From an uncultured Sphingobium sp. (GTDB lineage Bacteria > Pseudomonadota > Alphaproteobacteria > Sphingomonadales > Sphingomonadaceae), in NCBI GenBank assembly GCA_946885845.1, contig CAMPHJ010000044.1, forward strand, positions 1 through 16,553: a stretch of DNA of 16,553 nt, written 5' to 3'. Numbering within the stretch: the stretch's first letter is position 1; the number at the start of each line of letters is the position of its first letter. This document shows positions 1 through 7,933 of the stretch, in pieces. A program made the position numbers and the translations under genes. Below the pieces are notes generated by a model that was given only the letters and a program-made list of their open reading frames with translations, made no database searches and was not told the origin of the DNA.

Positions 1-2
1 GC

Positions 3-68
3 CCTGCCGCTGGTTCGAGAATGGATAGCTCGACGGGCGGAATGGATAGGGCTATCGCGGCGCGATGA
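3..68 (+). CDS. 3' end of an unidentified upstream ORF (partial)
   Basis: An open frame enters from the left edge and stops at a TGA that overlaps the ATG of the alanine racemase gene in the classic ATGA arrangement. The last residues read roughly MDSSTGGMDRAIAAR. I do not recognise the protein from about 21 residues. The 4-base overlap is typical of translational coupling, so this could be the end of a co-transcribed gene, but a chance open frame in GC-rich DNA is equally possible. Confidence 0.3.
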   Translation, partial: PAAGSRMDSSTGGMDRAIAAR

Positions 69-1111
69 CCGTTTTTACTGCTCCGTTGCGCCTCCGTCTG
101 GATGGCGATGCGCTCATATCCAACTGGGCATGGTTGAAACGCCGCAGCGGAGCCGCTGCCTGTGGCGCGGCAATCAAGGCGGACGGCTATGGCGCAGGCG
201 CCGTGGAAGTGATGCATCGCCTGGTCAAAGCGGGCTGTCGCGATTTTTTCGTGTCCAACTGGGCAGAGGCGGCCATTGTCGAGCCGCTGCTGGAACAGGG
301 CATCGCACTGTCGGTGCTGCACGGCGTGCGGGAAGAGGACATGCCCGTGGCGCTACGTTCGCGGGCGCGTCCCGTGTTGAACACGCCGGTCCAGATCGCG
401 CGATGGAAAGCCGCAGGCGGCGGCTCATGCGATGTGATGGTCGATACCGGGATGAACCGGCTTGGTCTCGATTGGCGGGCCGATGTCGCAGCGCAGATTG
501 CGGGGCTGAATGTGGAAACACTCCTCAGCCATCTCGCCTCGGCGGACGATGACACCCCGCTGACCGCCACCCAATTGATCCGGTTCAGGGCGCTGAAAGA
601 GCATGTTCCTGCCGCACGCTACAGCCTGGCCAATAGTGCGGGCATATGTCTGGGCGACAGTTACGCATTCGACCTCACCCGGCCCGGCCTCGCGCTGTAT
701 GGCGGCATCCCCCGTCCCGAAGCGCAAGATTCTATCGCGCAGGTCGTTTTTCCCCAGGCGCAGATATTGCAAAGGCGGCGTGTGCTGGCTGGTGACACGA
801 TCGGCTACAACGCCACCCATTTGGCCGGGCGTGATATGGAAATCGCTGTGCTGAACCTTGGCTATGCGGATGGATATCTGCGCGGCTTTTCGGCGGGGGG
901 ACGGGCGTCATTTGAAGGGGGCGACATGCCAGTCGTTGGGCGAGTGTCGATGGACCTGATCGCCGTGGATGTGAGCGGATCGCCCCATGCCGCAGAGGGG
1001 GACTGGATGGAAATCGACTATGCGCTGCCGAAGGCCGCCGCTATTTCCAACCTGTCGCAATATGAGTTGCTGACGGGCCTTGGGTCGCGCTTTGACCGGG
1101 TCTGGAGCTAG
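65..1111 (+). CDS. alr: Alanine racemase
   Basis: This is a 348-residue PLP-dependent alanine racemase, which interconverts L- and D-alanine in the cytoplasm for peptidoglycan synthesis. The PLP lysine is visible as K38 in AIKADGYGAG. Other family marks are VDTGMNRLG (126-134), the RPG-LYG motif (206-213), a GY pair at 247-248 that should hold the second catalytic base (Y248), GYADGY (266-271) and GRVSMD (292-297). The C-terminus YELLTGLGSRFDRVW is also typical. The protein is slightly shorter than the usual 360-380 residues, but both domains (N-terminal TIM barrel, C-terminal beta domain) are present. The ATG overlaps the stop of a cut-off upstream frame. It converges on the acetyltransferase gene downstream. 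A DadX-type catabolic racemase is the alternative, but no dadA neighbour is seen. Confidence 0.93.
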   Translation: MTVFTAPLRLRLDGDALISNWAWLKRRSGAAACGAAIKADGYGAGAVEVMHRLVKAGCRDFFVSNWAEAAIVEPLLEQGIALSVLHGVREEDMPVALRSRARPVLNTPVQIARWKAAGGGSCDVMVDTGMNRLGLDWRADVAAQIAGLNVETLLSHLASADDDTPLTATQLIRFRALKEHVPAARYSLANSAGICLGDSYAFDLTRPGLALYGGIPRPEAQDSIAQVVFPQAQILQRRRVLAGDTIGYNATHLAGRDMEIAVLNLGYADGYLRGFSAGGRASFEGGDMPVVGRVSMDLIAVDVSGSPHAAEGDWMEIDYALPKAAAISNLSQYELLTGLGSRFDRVWS

Positions 1112-1118
1112 GCCGAGC

Positions 1119-1160
1119 GAAAAAGACAGGCCGCCGATCCCACGTGTGAGAGCGGCGGCC
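1119..1160 (-). terminator. Rho-independent terminator for the acetyl-CoA acetyltransferase gene
   Basis: A perfect 8-bp inverted repeat lies between two convergent genes, with GGCCGCCG at 1129-1136 and CGGCGGCC at 1153-1160 around a 16-nt loop. Read on the minus strand, the stem is followed by TGTCTTTTTC, a T-rich tract, so it should end leftward transcription just after the acetyltransferase stop. On the plus strand no T-run follows, so it would serve alr less well. Confidence 0.65.
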
Positions 1161-1181
1161 CGTTATGCCTGGATAGCAGGA

Positions 1182-2354
1182 TCAGCGCTCAACGCACATG
1201 GAAACACCCATGCCGCCGCCGACGCACAGGGTCGCAAGGCCCTTTTTCGCGTCGCGCTTCTGCATTTCATAAAGCAGGGTGGTCAGCACGCGCGCGCCCG
1301 ATGCGCCCACAGGATGCCCGATGGCGATGGCCCCGCCGTTCACATTGACCTTGTCCGGGTCCCAGCCCAGTTCCTGACCAACGGCCAGCGCCTGCGCCGC
1401 GAACGCTTCATTGGCTTCGATAAGGTCAAGGTCGGCCAGCGACCAGCCAGCCTTCGCCAGCGCGTTGCGCGTAGCCGGGGCTGGGCCGATGCCCATGATG
1501 GCAGGATCGACGCCGCAGGTGGCGAAGCTGGCGATGCGCGCCAGCACAGGCGCGCCGCGCCGGGCCGCTTCTTCCGCGCTCATCACGACCAGCGCAGCAG
1601 CCCCGTCGTTGATCCCGCTGGCATTGCCGGCTGTCACGGTGCCATCCTTCTTGAACGCCGGGCGCAGGGCCTGCATCGCGTCATATGTGGCCCCGGCGCG
1701 AATATATTCGTCCGCGTCGACGATGGTGTCGCCCTTGCGACCCTTGACCGTGACGGGCACGATTTCATCTTTGAACCGACCGGAGGCGCGAGCGGCTTCG
1801 GCCTTGTTCTGGCTGCCCGTGGCGAAACGGTCCTGTGCTTCGCGGCTGATCTGGTATTTTTCCGCCAGATTTTCAGCGGTCACGCCCATATGATAATTGT
1901 GGAAGGCGTCGGTCAGGCCATCATGCGTCATTGTGTCGATCAGGGTGATCGGCCCCATTTTCGCGCCGGCGCGCATATATTGGGCGTGCGGGGCCAGCGA
2001 CATGTTTTCCTGACCGCCTGCAACCATGATGCGCGCGTCGCCGGCCTTGATCGCCTGCGCGGCAAGAGCGACGGCACGCAGGCCCGAACCGCACAACTGA
2101 TTAAGGCCCATGGCGGTCCGTTCAACGGGAATGCCAGCGTTCACCGCCGCCTGACGCGCGGGGTTCTGACCCTGGCCAGCGGTCAGGATCTGGCCCAGAA
2201 GAACTTCGTCGACTTCGTCCGGGGACACACCTGCCTGAGCGAGCGCCGCAACGATGGCGACGCGGCCCAGTTCGTGGGCGGGAGTGGAGCCAAAGGCCCC
2301 CATGAAGCTACCTACAGCGGTGCGCTTTGCGGCGGTGATGACGATGTCTGACAA
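1182..2354 (-). CDS. phaA: Acetyl-CoA C-acetyltransferase (beta-ketothiolase, PhaA/AtoB type)
   Basis: This 390-residue biosynthetic-type thiolase condenses two acetyl-CoA to acetoacetyl-CoA, the first step of polyhydroxybutyrate synthesis, or cleaves it in the reverse direction. The catalytic set is visible: nucleophile C88 in NQLCGSG, H347 in [14 protein letters not shown], and C377 in LCVGGGMG. Family motifs NEAFAAQ and [11 protein letters not shown] are also present, and the length matches the family. The start codon is TTG (minus strand 2354-2352), supported by an AAGGA ribosome-binding site eight bases upstream; the protein then begins [11 protein letters not shown]. It lies 45 bases downstream of the PhaC-like hydrolase on the same strand, and a terminator hairpin follows. 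The nearby phaR and hydrolase favour a role in PHA metabolism, but the sequence alone cannot separate this from general fatty-acid or ketone turnover. Confidence 0.93.
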   Translation of the reverse strand: MSDIVITAAKRTAVGSFMGAFGSTPAHELGRVAIVAALAQAGVSPDEVDEVLLGQILTAGQGQNPARQAAVNAGIPVERTAMGLNQLCGSGLRAVALAAQAIKAGDARIMVAGGQENMSLAPHAQYMRAGAKMGPITLIDTMTHDGLTDAFHNYHMGVTAENLAEKYQISREAQDRFATGSQNKAEAARASGRFKDEIVPVTVKGRKGDTIVDADEYIRAGATYDAMQALRPAFKKDGTVTAGNASGINDGAAALVVMSAEEAARRGAPVLARIASFATCGVDPAIMGIGPAPATRNALAKAGWSLADLDLIEANEAFAAQALAVGQELGWDPDKVNVNGGAIAIGHPVGASGARVLTTLLYEMQKRDAKKGLATLCVGGGMGVSMCVER

Positions 2355-2399
2355 AGTCTCAATCCTTGTTAATGATCCAATTTTGGGGTCGCCTTATCA

Positions 2400-3488
2400 T
2401 CATCCCCCATGGGTGGAAAGCCACTCGGAAAGGGGATCCCACAACAGGTTGCGTGCTTTGCTTCCCACGATCATGCCCACATGGCCAAGGTCCAGCGTGA
2501 ACCCGCCATCAAGAGCCGGAGCGGCGCTGGCAGGCACGATTCGGTCCGTGGATGACCGGATCGAAAGGGTGGGGCAGGCAAGCGCGCCGGGGTCCACGCG
2601 CGTGCCGCCGACTCGCCAGTTCAGGCGACCGGGCTGGTTCGCGCCATAGAAGCCTTCAAATAAATCCTGGCCTGCGGCGAAGCTGAGCGGCGCGCCGCCA
2701 TTGGCCCAATCTTCCACGGCAAGAAACGCATGTTCAGCGTCCGAACCCGCCTCCATTGCGGTAAAGGCGGCATATTTCTGGATGGTGCGTGCTGGGTCGA
2801 GCGCCCAAAATCCCGATTGGAGGACTTCCATCGGAACATAGCCCAGCCTTTCGCAGGTCGGCTTGGCGCTGTTCCAAAGCGAAGCGATCAACTCCCGGTC
2901 GGCGGCGGGAAAGCCGTCAAACTGCCATGGCGCGGCAATGGTGGCTACGCCCTGCACCTCCATGACCGCCGCTGCGCCAAGCGCCAGGCTGCCGCCCAGG
3001 CAGTAGCCAACCAAAATAGGCGGGCGGGGCAGGGCGGCGAGCATGGGCAGCAACCGTTCGGTGATGTGTCCATCGAGTCCCAGAAGCCTGTCGTCCTTCC
3101 CCGGACGCCCCCAATCCACCAGATAGGCGTCATGTTTTGCTGCGGCCATATGGCGCAGCATGGACTGCTGCTTCGACAGGTTGAGCACTTGCGGCGGATT
3201 GATCAGTGACGGCACGAAAACGACCGGCGCACGGCCATTATCACGGCCAAAGCGCAGCAATCTGGCACTCCCCGCAGTTGCGAAAGGCGGCGGCGCAGGG
3301 GAAGGCGGAGGACGGACTGCCTCCTGATATTTGCGCAGTCCCTGGAACGCCGCACGTCTCAATTCGGGACTCCCCTCGGTTTCGCGCCATAAAATACTGA
3401 GAAACAGGGGCAATGGCCGCGGCCCATGTTGCGGCGCGGCAAGGCTATGTGCTAATGCGGAAAGTACAGGTGTGGGAGAGGAATCCAT
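2400..3488 (-). CDS. PhaC-like alpha/beta hydrolase with a cysteine nucleophile
   Basis: From the start chosen here the protein has 362 residues and resembles the catalytic domain of short (class III) polyhydroxyalkanoate synthases. The elbow is GYCLGGS with C163 in the nucleophile position. The strand VPSLINPPQVLNL (92-104), YLVDWGRPG (122-130), D315 in SSTDRIVP and H336 in LGHVGMI complete a Cys-Asp-His triad in PhaC order. Family knowledge: a Cys in G-x-C-x-G is characteristic of PHA synthases, while ordinary esterases have Ser. It could be a true synthase, a PHA-related acyltransferase or a divergent hydrolase; no PhaE or phasin partner is in the window. The start is uncertain. The ATG at 3488 overlaps the phaR ATG on the other strand within CCATGG. 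An in-frame TTG at 3533 would extend it 15 residues into phaR, and a downstream start would shorten it. It probably forms an operon with the acetyltransferase. Confidence 0.78.
   Translation of the reverse strand: MDSSPTPVLSALAHSLAAPQHGPRPLPLFLSILWRETEGSPELRRAAFQGLRKYQEAVRPPPSPAPPPFATAGSARLLRFGRDNGRAPVVFVPSLINPPQVLNLSKQQSMLRHMAAAKHDAYLVDWGRPGKDDRLLGLDGHITERLLPMLAALPRPPILVGYCLGGSLALGAAAVMEVQGVATIAAPWQFDGFPAADRELIASLWNSAKPTCERLGYVPMEVLQSGFWALDPARTIQKYAAFTAMEAGSDAEHAFLAVEDWANGGAPLSFAAGQDLFEGFYGANQPGRLNWRVGGTRVDPGALACPTLSIRSSTDRIVPASAAPALDGGFTLDLGHVGMIVGSKARNLLWDPLSEWLSTHGG
3429..3456 (+). promoter_or_regulatory. Possible phaR promoter
   Basis: TTGCGG at 3429-3434 and GCTAAT at 3451-3456, spaced 16 bases, make a plausible -35/-10 pair about 30 bases before the phaR start. 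The matches are partial and the site lies inside the 5' part of the divergent hydrolase gene, so this is a weak call by eye. Confidence 0.3.
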
Positions 3489-4077
3489 GGCCAAAACCAA
3501 GACCGCAAATCTATCAGATCCGGTCATTATCAAGAAATATGCGAACCGACGGCTCTATAACACGGAAACGTCGAGTTACATCACGCTCGATCTGTTGTCG
3601 CAAATGACTCGTGAGGGGCGCGAGTTCGTGGTGGTGGATGCGAAGAGCGGAGAAGATATTACGCATAATGTCCTGACCCAGATCATCATGGAGGAAGAAC
3701 AGCGGGGCACGAACATGCTGCCGGTAAATTTCCTGCGCCAGCTGATTTCCATGTATGGCGATTCGATGCAGTCGATGGTGCCGCAATATCTGGAATCATC
3801 GATGGACGCGTTTCGCAAGAACCAGATGCAGTTTCAGGAGGCTATGAAAGGCGCTTTTGGCGGCGGCCCGCTGGCGGAGATTGCAAAGCGGAACATGCAG
3901 ATGTTCGAAGCGGCGGCGAATGCCTTTGGAAACGCGCCCGGCATGCCCGGCGTTCCGGGCGCTGCCCCTGCGCCAACCCCGGAAGCGACGGCATCGGAAG
4001 AGAGCAAGGATGATGAGATCGCGCTGCTGAAAGCGCAGCTCGCCGCTCTCAACGCCAAGATCGACAAGCTGAGCTGA
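3487..4077 (+). CDS. phaR: Polyhydroxyalkanoate synthesis regulator PhaR
   Basis: This is a 196-residue DNA- and PHA-binding regulator. Family knowledge: PhaR represses phasin and other PHA genes and is released when it binds nascent PHA granules. The N-terminal PHB-accumulation DNA-binding domain is clear (about residues 13-72, with IIKKYANRRLYNT, SYITL and VVVDAKSGEDIT). A second short domain follows (about 75-118, NMLPVNFLRQLISMYGDSMQ). A Pro/Ala-rich linker and a C-terminal helix (DDEIALLKAQLAALNAKIDKLS, given here in two parts: about 175-185 and 186-196) look like a short coiled coil. The ATG at 3487 is preferred over upstream in-frame starts because of a GGAGAGGA ribosome-binding site at 3475-3482 and because homology begins just after it. 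The divergent PhaC-like gene and thiolase make a PHA function likely. Confidence 0.92.
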   Translation: MAKTKTANLSDPVIIKKYANRRLYNTETSSYITLDLLSQMTREGREFVVVDAKSGEDITHNVLTQIIMEEEQRGTNMLPVNFLRQLISMYGDSMQSMVPQYLESSMDAFRKNQMQFQEAMKGAFGGGPLAEIAKRNMQMFEAAANAFGNAPGMPGVPGAAPAPTPEATASEESKDDEIALLKAQLAALNAKIDKLS

Positions 4078-4102
4078 GGCGCGCGTTCGGGGTCGACGGG
4101 AC

Positions 4103-4126
4103 GGCGCGCTTCGCTTATGGCGCGCC
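4103..4126 (+). terminator. Candidate terminator hairpin after phaR
   Basis: GGCGCGC (4103-4109) and GCGCGCC (4120-4126) form a perfect 7-bp stem around a 10-nt loop, 26 bases after the phaR stop. Only a short T-rich tract (ATCCTTTAG) follows, so it may be a weak terminator or simply an intergenic hairpin ahead of proS. Confidence 0.4.
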
Positions 4127-4159
4127 ATCCTTTAGAATGAAGATCAAGGTCGGTCCCCA

Positions 4160-5686
4160 TTGAAGCACGCCCTTTCCGTTACCCGTGAACAGGATTTCGC
4201 CGCCTGGTATCAGGCCGTTATTTCCGAAGCCGACATGGCGGAGGAAAGCGGTGTGCGTGGGTGCATGGTCATTCGCCCCTGGGGCTATGGCATTTGGGAA
4301 CGCATTCAAAAGCTGCTGGACGATCGCATCAAGGCGACCGGCCATGAAAACTGCTATTTCCCGCTTTTCATCCCGCTTTCCTATTTTGAAAAAGAGGCGG
4401 AGCATGTCGATGGCTTTGCCAAGGAAATGGCGGTCGTCACACACCACCGTCTGATCCAGAAGGATGGCAAGCTGGTGCCCGACCCGGACGCCAGGCTGGA
4501 AGAACCGCTGGTCGTGCGCCCCACGTCCGAAACAGTGATCGGCGCGGCCTTTTCCCGCTGGGTGCAGAGCTGGCGCGACCTGCCCGTCCTGATCAACCAG
4601 TGGGCCAATGTCGTCCGTTGGGAAATGCGCACGCGCATGTTCCTGCGCACCGCCGAGTTCCTCTGGCAGGAAGGGCACACCGCTCATTCCAGCGTCGAAG
4701 AGGCGGTGGAAGAGACGATGAAGATGCTGGAAGTCTATCGCAGTTTCGCCGAAGAATGCGTGGCCATGCCTGTCATCGCAGGCGAAAAGCCGGAGAATGA
4801 GCGCTTCCCTGGCGCGGTGGCGACCTATTCCATTGAAGCGATGATGCAGGACGGCAAGGCGTTGCAGGCAGGCACGTCCCACTTCCTGGGCACGACCTTT
4901 TCATCTGCGCAGAACATCAAGTTTCAGAATGCCGAGGGCGCCCAGGAACTTGCGCAGACGACCAGCTGGGGCATGTCGACTCGCATGATCGGCGGCCTGA
5001 TCATGGTGCATGGCGATGATGACGGACTGCGCGTGCCGCCCCGCCTGGCCCCCTATCAGATCGTCGTCGTCCCGATGCTGCGCGATAACGATGACGATGC
5101 GGCGGTTATCGCTTATTGCGGCGATCTGGTCACAGCACTTAACAAGCAGGATATTTTCCGCGAACCCGTCCGCGCGCTGCTCGACCGACGCCCGGCCAAG
5201 GCTGCGAACAAGCGCTGGGGCTGGGTGAAGAAGGGCGCGCCGATCGTGATCGAAGTGGGTGGCCGGGATGTTGCTGGCGGCAATGTGTCAGTCATCCGGC
5301 GCGACCGCCTATATCGTGAGGACGGCAAGCTCGACAGCCAGGTGGTGGCGAAAGACGCCTTTATCGGTCAGGCTGCATCCATGCTGGAGGAAATCCAGCA
5401 GGCGCTTTTTGCCGACGCTCAGGCACGGCTGCATGGCAGCATCGATCGGTCGATCACGTCACTCGATGCGCTCAAAGCCTATTTCGCGGCCAGCAAGAAA
5501 CAGGGCTGGGCGCTGGTGCAATGGGCAAAACCGACCGGCCCCGCGCTCGACAAGGTCATCGAATGGCTGAAGGGCGAAAAGCTGACGCTGCGTAACGTGC
5601 CGGTCGATGCTGAAGCTGCCGATGGCGCATGCATCTTTACGGGTGAGAATGCGGTAGAGCGTGTGCTGGTTGGGCGTTCGTACTGA
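4160..5686 (+). CDS. proS: Prolyl-tRNA synthetase, archaeal/eukaryotic-like (type 3)
   Basis: This 508-residue class II synthetase charges tRNA-Pro with proline. The architecture is the short archaeal-like type: no editing insertion between motifs 2 and 3, and a C-terminal extension ending in Tyr508. Motifs seen are RGCMVIRPWGYGIWE (33-47), PTSET (121-125), RWE (153-155), FLRTAEFLWQEGHT (161-174), TSH (239-241) and motif 3, GMSTRMIGGLIMVHGD (271-286). The anticodon-binding domain starts near residue 298 (YQIVVVP). In T. thermophilus-type ProRS the C-terminal domain holds a four-Cys zinc site and a C-terminal Tyr that reaches the active site. Here the Tyr is kept, but only one Cys remains in the last 90 residues. 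The start is TTG, with AAGG ten bases upstream; the first internal ATG (codon 26) would delete conserved sequence. The gene stands alone and converges on hslU across a palindromic repeat. Confidence 0.94.
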   Translation: MKHALSVTREQDFAAWYQAVISEADMAEESGVRGCMVIRPWGYGIWERIQKLLDDRIKATGHENCYFPLFIPLSYFEKEAEHVDGFAKEMAVVTHHRLIQKDGKLVPDPDARLEEPLVVRPTSETVIGAAFSRWVQSWRDLPVLINQWANVVRWEMRTRMFLRTAEFLWQEGHTAHSSVEEAVEETMKMLEVYRSFAEECVAMPVIAGEKPENERFPGAVATYSIEAMMQDGKALQAGTSHFLGTTFSSAQNIKFQNAEGAQELAQTTSWGMSTRMIGGLIMVHGDDDGLRVPPRLAPYQIVVVPMLRDNDDDAAVIAYCGDLVTALNKQDIFREPVRALLDRRPAKAANKRWGWVKKGAPIVIEVGGRDVAGGNVSVIRRDRLYREDGKLDSQVVAKDAFIGQAASMLEEIQQALFADAQARLHGSIDRSITSLDALKAYFAASKKQGWALVQWAKPTGPALDKVIEWLKGEKLTLRNVPVDAEAADGACIFTGENAVERVLVGRSY

Positions 5687-5744
5687 AATTCGATCGCGGG
5701 ACGGGAACTGTTAGAGCAACGAGCGCCGGATCGTGGTCACTGTT

Positions 5745-5840
5745 CTCGTTCGCCCTGAGCTTGTCGAAGGGCTCTACTTCTCCAGGTGCTTCGCGTTGGA
5801 AGCAAAGAGAAGGACTTCGACAAACTCAGCCCGAACGGGG
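5745..5840. repeat. REP-like imperfect palindromic repeat between proS and hslU
   Basis: Two outer arms are imperfect inverted copies of each other: CGTTCGCCCTGAGCTTGTCG followed by AAGGGC at 5747-5772, and GGACTTCGACAAACTCAGCC followed by CGAACGG at 5812-5838. Between them is an inner hairpin: CTTCTC 5777-5782 with GAGAAG 5807-5812, and TGCTTC 5787-5792 with GAAGCA 5799-5804 around a 6-nt loop. I recognise the CCTGAGCTTGTCGAAGG core as an interspersed repeat common in sphingomonads and some other proteobacteria (recollection, not searched). It fills the gap between two convergent genes and could act as a bidirectional transcript end or mRNA stabiliser. The rest of 5687-5869 shows nothing else. 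Confidence 0.8.
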
Positions 5841-5869
5841 TGATTCCGGTTAAGCGCACTCCGACTTAG

Positions 5870-7171
5870 CTACAGCACATATTTGCTAAGGTCCGTGTTG
5901 CGCGCCACGTCGCCCAGCTGCTTTTCGACATAGGCCGGGTCGATGACCAGAGTTTCGCCTGCGCGATCCTCTGCGTCGAAGCTGACATCTTCCAGCAGCT
6001 TTTCCATCACGGTCTGAAGCCGCCGGGCGCCGATATTTTCCACTTCCCCATTCACCTCGGCGGCGATCCGGGCGACGGCGCGGATGCCTTCGGGTGTCAG
6101 GTCGATGGTGACGCCTTCGGTGGCGAGCAATGCGCGATATTGAGCAACCAGGCTCGCCTTCGTGTCGGACAGGATCGCGACGAAGTCATCTTCGGTCAGC
6201 GCCTTTAGTTCCACGCGGATCGGCAACCGTCCCTGCAGTTCTGGCAACAGGTCGCTGGGCTTTGCCACATGGAATGCGCCCGACGCGATGAACAGGATAT
6301 GGTCGGTCTTCAACGGGCCATATTTGGTCGAAACCGTCGTCCCTTCGATCAGCGGCAGCAGGTCGCGCTGCACGCCTTCGCGGCTGACGGACCCGCCACG
6401 CACGTCGCTGACCGCGATCTTGTCGATTTCGTCCAGGAACACGATGCCATTCTGTTCTGCGCTGGCGATGGCCACGCGGGCGACGTCGTCCTGATCCAGC
6501 CGCTTGTCCTGCTCCTCCTCGACCAGCTTGTCCCATGCTTCGGCGACGCGCAGCTTGCGGCGCTTCTTCTGGGTCTGGCCGAACGCCTTGGACATCATGT
6601 CGGACAGGTTGATCATGCCGACCTGACCGCCCATGCCGGGAATTTCCATCGGCATGGAAGGGCTGTCTGCGACCTCCACTTCCACCTCGACATCGTTCAT
6701 CTGATTGCCTTCGATCCGCTGGCGGAAGGACAGGCGGGTGGCCTCGCTCGCTTCCTTGCCGGTGAGCGCATCGAGCAGGCGGCCCATGGCAGCTTCGGAC
6801 GCGGCTTCGCGCACGGCCTCACGACGGCGATCCTTTTCCAGGCGGACTGCTTCCTCGACCAGATCGCGCACAATCTGTTCCACGTCGCGGCCGACATAGC
6901 CGACTTCGGTGAATTTGGTCGCCTCCACCTTCACGAACGGTGCGTCCGCCAGCTTGGCCAGACGGCGGCTGATTTCGGTCTTGCCGCACCCCGTGGGGCC
7001 GATCATCAGGATATTCTTTGGCGTGACCTCATCGCGCAGATCGGGCGAGAGGCGCAGGCGTCGCCAGCGGTTGCGCAGGGCAACGGCGACGGCACGCTTT
7101 GCATCGGCCTGGCCGATGATGTGCGCGTCCAGCGCGGCGACGATGGCTTTCGGGGTCAGATTGTCGTTCAT
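5870..7171 (-). CDS. hslU: ATP-dependent protease ATPase subunit HslU
   Basis: This 433-residue AAA+ unfoldase caps the HslV peptidase to form the HslUV (ClpYQ) protease in the cytoplasm. Walker A is GPTGCGKT (58-65), the pore loop is GYVG (91-94), and Walker B is [10 protein letters not shown] (242-251). The intermediate I-domain lies between the two Walker motifs and is rich in charged residues (about 105-215). The C-terminus DLSKYVL matches the tail that docks into HslV. Length is close to the E. coli protein (443). The start is ATG at 7171. It lies 80 bases downstream of hslV on the same strand, the standard operon order. Nothing is unusual apart from a small GC hairpin between the two genes. 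Confidence 0.97.
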   Translation of the reverse strand: MNDNLTPKAIVAALDAHIIGQADAKRAVAVALRNRWRRLRLSPDLRDEVTPKNILMIGPTGCGKTEISRRLAKLADAPFVKVEATKFTEVGYVGRDVEQIVRDLVEEAVRLEKDRRREAVREAASEAAMGRLLDALTGKEASEATRLSFRQRIEGNQMNDVEVEVEVADSPSMPMEIPGMGGQVGMINLSDMMSKAFGQTQKKRRKLRVAEAWDKLVEEEQDKRLDQDDVARVAIASAEQNGIVFLDEIDKIAVSDVRGGSVSREGVQRDLLPLIEGTTVSTKYGPLKTDHILFIASGAFHVAKPSDLLPELQGRLPIRVELKALTEDDFVAILSDTKASLVAQYRALLATEGVTIDLTPEGIRAVARIAAEVNGEVENIGARRLQTVMEKLLEDVSFDAEDRAGETLVIDPAYVEKQLGDVARNTDLSKYVL

Positions 7172-7230
7172 ATCTCTGGAAATCCGTTCGCCCTGTGATT
7201 GTGGAAGGGCATGGCTTTATTTGAAGAACG

Positions 7231-7243
7231 GGGGCGCAGCCCC
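7231..7243 (-). other. Small GC hairpin between hslV and hslU
   Basis: GGGGC (7231-7235) and GCCCC (7239-7243) form a 5-bp stem with a 3-nt loop. Read on the minus strand it is followed by a C/T-rich tract (CCGTTCTTC). It could act as a partial terminator or an RNA-processing signal that sets the hslV:hslU ratio. Five base pairs alone is weak evidence. Confidence 0.3.
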
Positions 7244-7251
7244 AACCGGGA

Positions 7252-7818
7252 TCAGGATGCCGATGGCAATTCTTCGACCACCAACTGGTCGTTGGTATAC
7301 ACGCAGATGTCCGCCGCCACCGCCATCGCCTTGCGCGCCAGGGTTTCGGCATCTTCCTCATATTCCACGAGCGCGCGCGCGGCAGCCAGGGCGAAGTTAC
7401 CGCCGGACCCAATCGCCGCGACCCCGCCGATCGGTTCCAGCACGTCGCCATTGCCGGTCAGGATCAACGTCACATCCTTGTCAGCGACGATCATCATCGC
7501 TTCCAGATTGCGCAGATATTTGTCCGTGCGCCAATCCTTAGCCAGTTCGACGGCGGCGCGCATGAGCTGGCCATTATGCCGCTCCAGCTTCGCTTCCAGC
7601 CGTTCAAACAGGGTGAAGGCATCGGCGGTTGCGCCCGCGAATCCGCCGATGACCGATCCGTCATGCAGGCGGCGGACCTTCCGCGCGTTGGGCTTCATCA
7701 CGGTCTGGCCCATGGAAACCTGACCGTCGCCCGCGACGATCACTTTCCCATTTTTGCGTACCGACATGATGGTGGTCCCGTGCCAGACGGGAAAGCTGCT
7801 CGATTGTTGATCGTTCAT
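7252..7818 (-). CDS. hslV: ATP-dependent protease peptidase subunit HslV
   Basis: This 188-residue N-terminal-nucleophile threonine peptidase forms the proteolytic core of HslUV. The motif [20 protein letters not shown] contains the active Thr: T15 in this reading becomes the mature N-terminus. Proteasome-beta-like marks [15 protein letters not shown] and [21 protein letters not shown] follow, with [14 protein letters not shown] further on. The ATG at 7818 gives a 14-residue leader ([14 protein letters not shown]) that must be removed to expose the Thr; E. coli loses only Met. Such leaders are, as I recall, usual in alphaproteobacteria. An upstream in-frame start at 7854 is possible but adds only unconserved residues. 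hslU follows 80 bases downstream. Confidence 0.96.
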   Translation of the reverse strand: MNDQQSSSFPVWHGTTIMSVRKNGKVIVAGDGQVSMGQTVMKPNARKVRRLHDGSVIGGFAGATADAFTLFERLEAKLERHNGQLMRAAVELAKDWRTDKYLRNLEAMMIVADKDVTLILTGNGDVLEPIGGVAAIGSGGNFALAAARALVEYEEDAETLARKAMAVAADICVYTNDQLVVEELPSAS

Positions 7819-7892
7819 GGCGCGGCATATGGTGGCGAAGGAGCCGCCGCGCAAGCGTCAGGCGATAGCGCGCCAGGACGTTTCATTTGGCC

Positions 7893-7913
7893 GATGGAAT
7901 ATGACATTCCATC
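7893..7913. promoter_or_regulatory. Perfect 8-5-8 inverted repeat in the hslV / 62-residue-ORF divergent region
   Basis: GATGGAAT (7893-7900), spacer ATGAC, ATTCCATC (7906-7913). It sits 75 bases upstream of the hslV start and 76 bases upstream of the small ORF start, almost exactly midway between the two divergent genes. The short spacer and symmetry suggest a dimeric regulator site or a cruciform; I cannot name the regulator. No other gene is apparent in 7819-7988. Confidence 0.5.
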
Positions 7914-7933
7914 CAGGAACCAACCCCGGTTAA

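Noticed and set aside
1080..2351. Long plus-strand open frame opposite the acetyltransferase gene (423 codons)
   Set aside because: It is the antisense shadow of a clear thiolase; the translation is His/Arg/Gly-rich with no family motif.
6269..7198. Long plus-strand open frame opposite hslU
   Set aside because: The complementary strand encodes complete HslU with Walker motifs; the antisense translation has no recognisable features.
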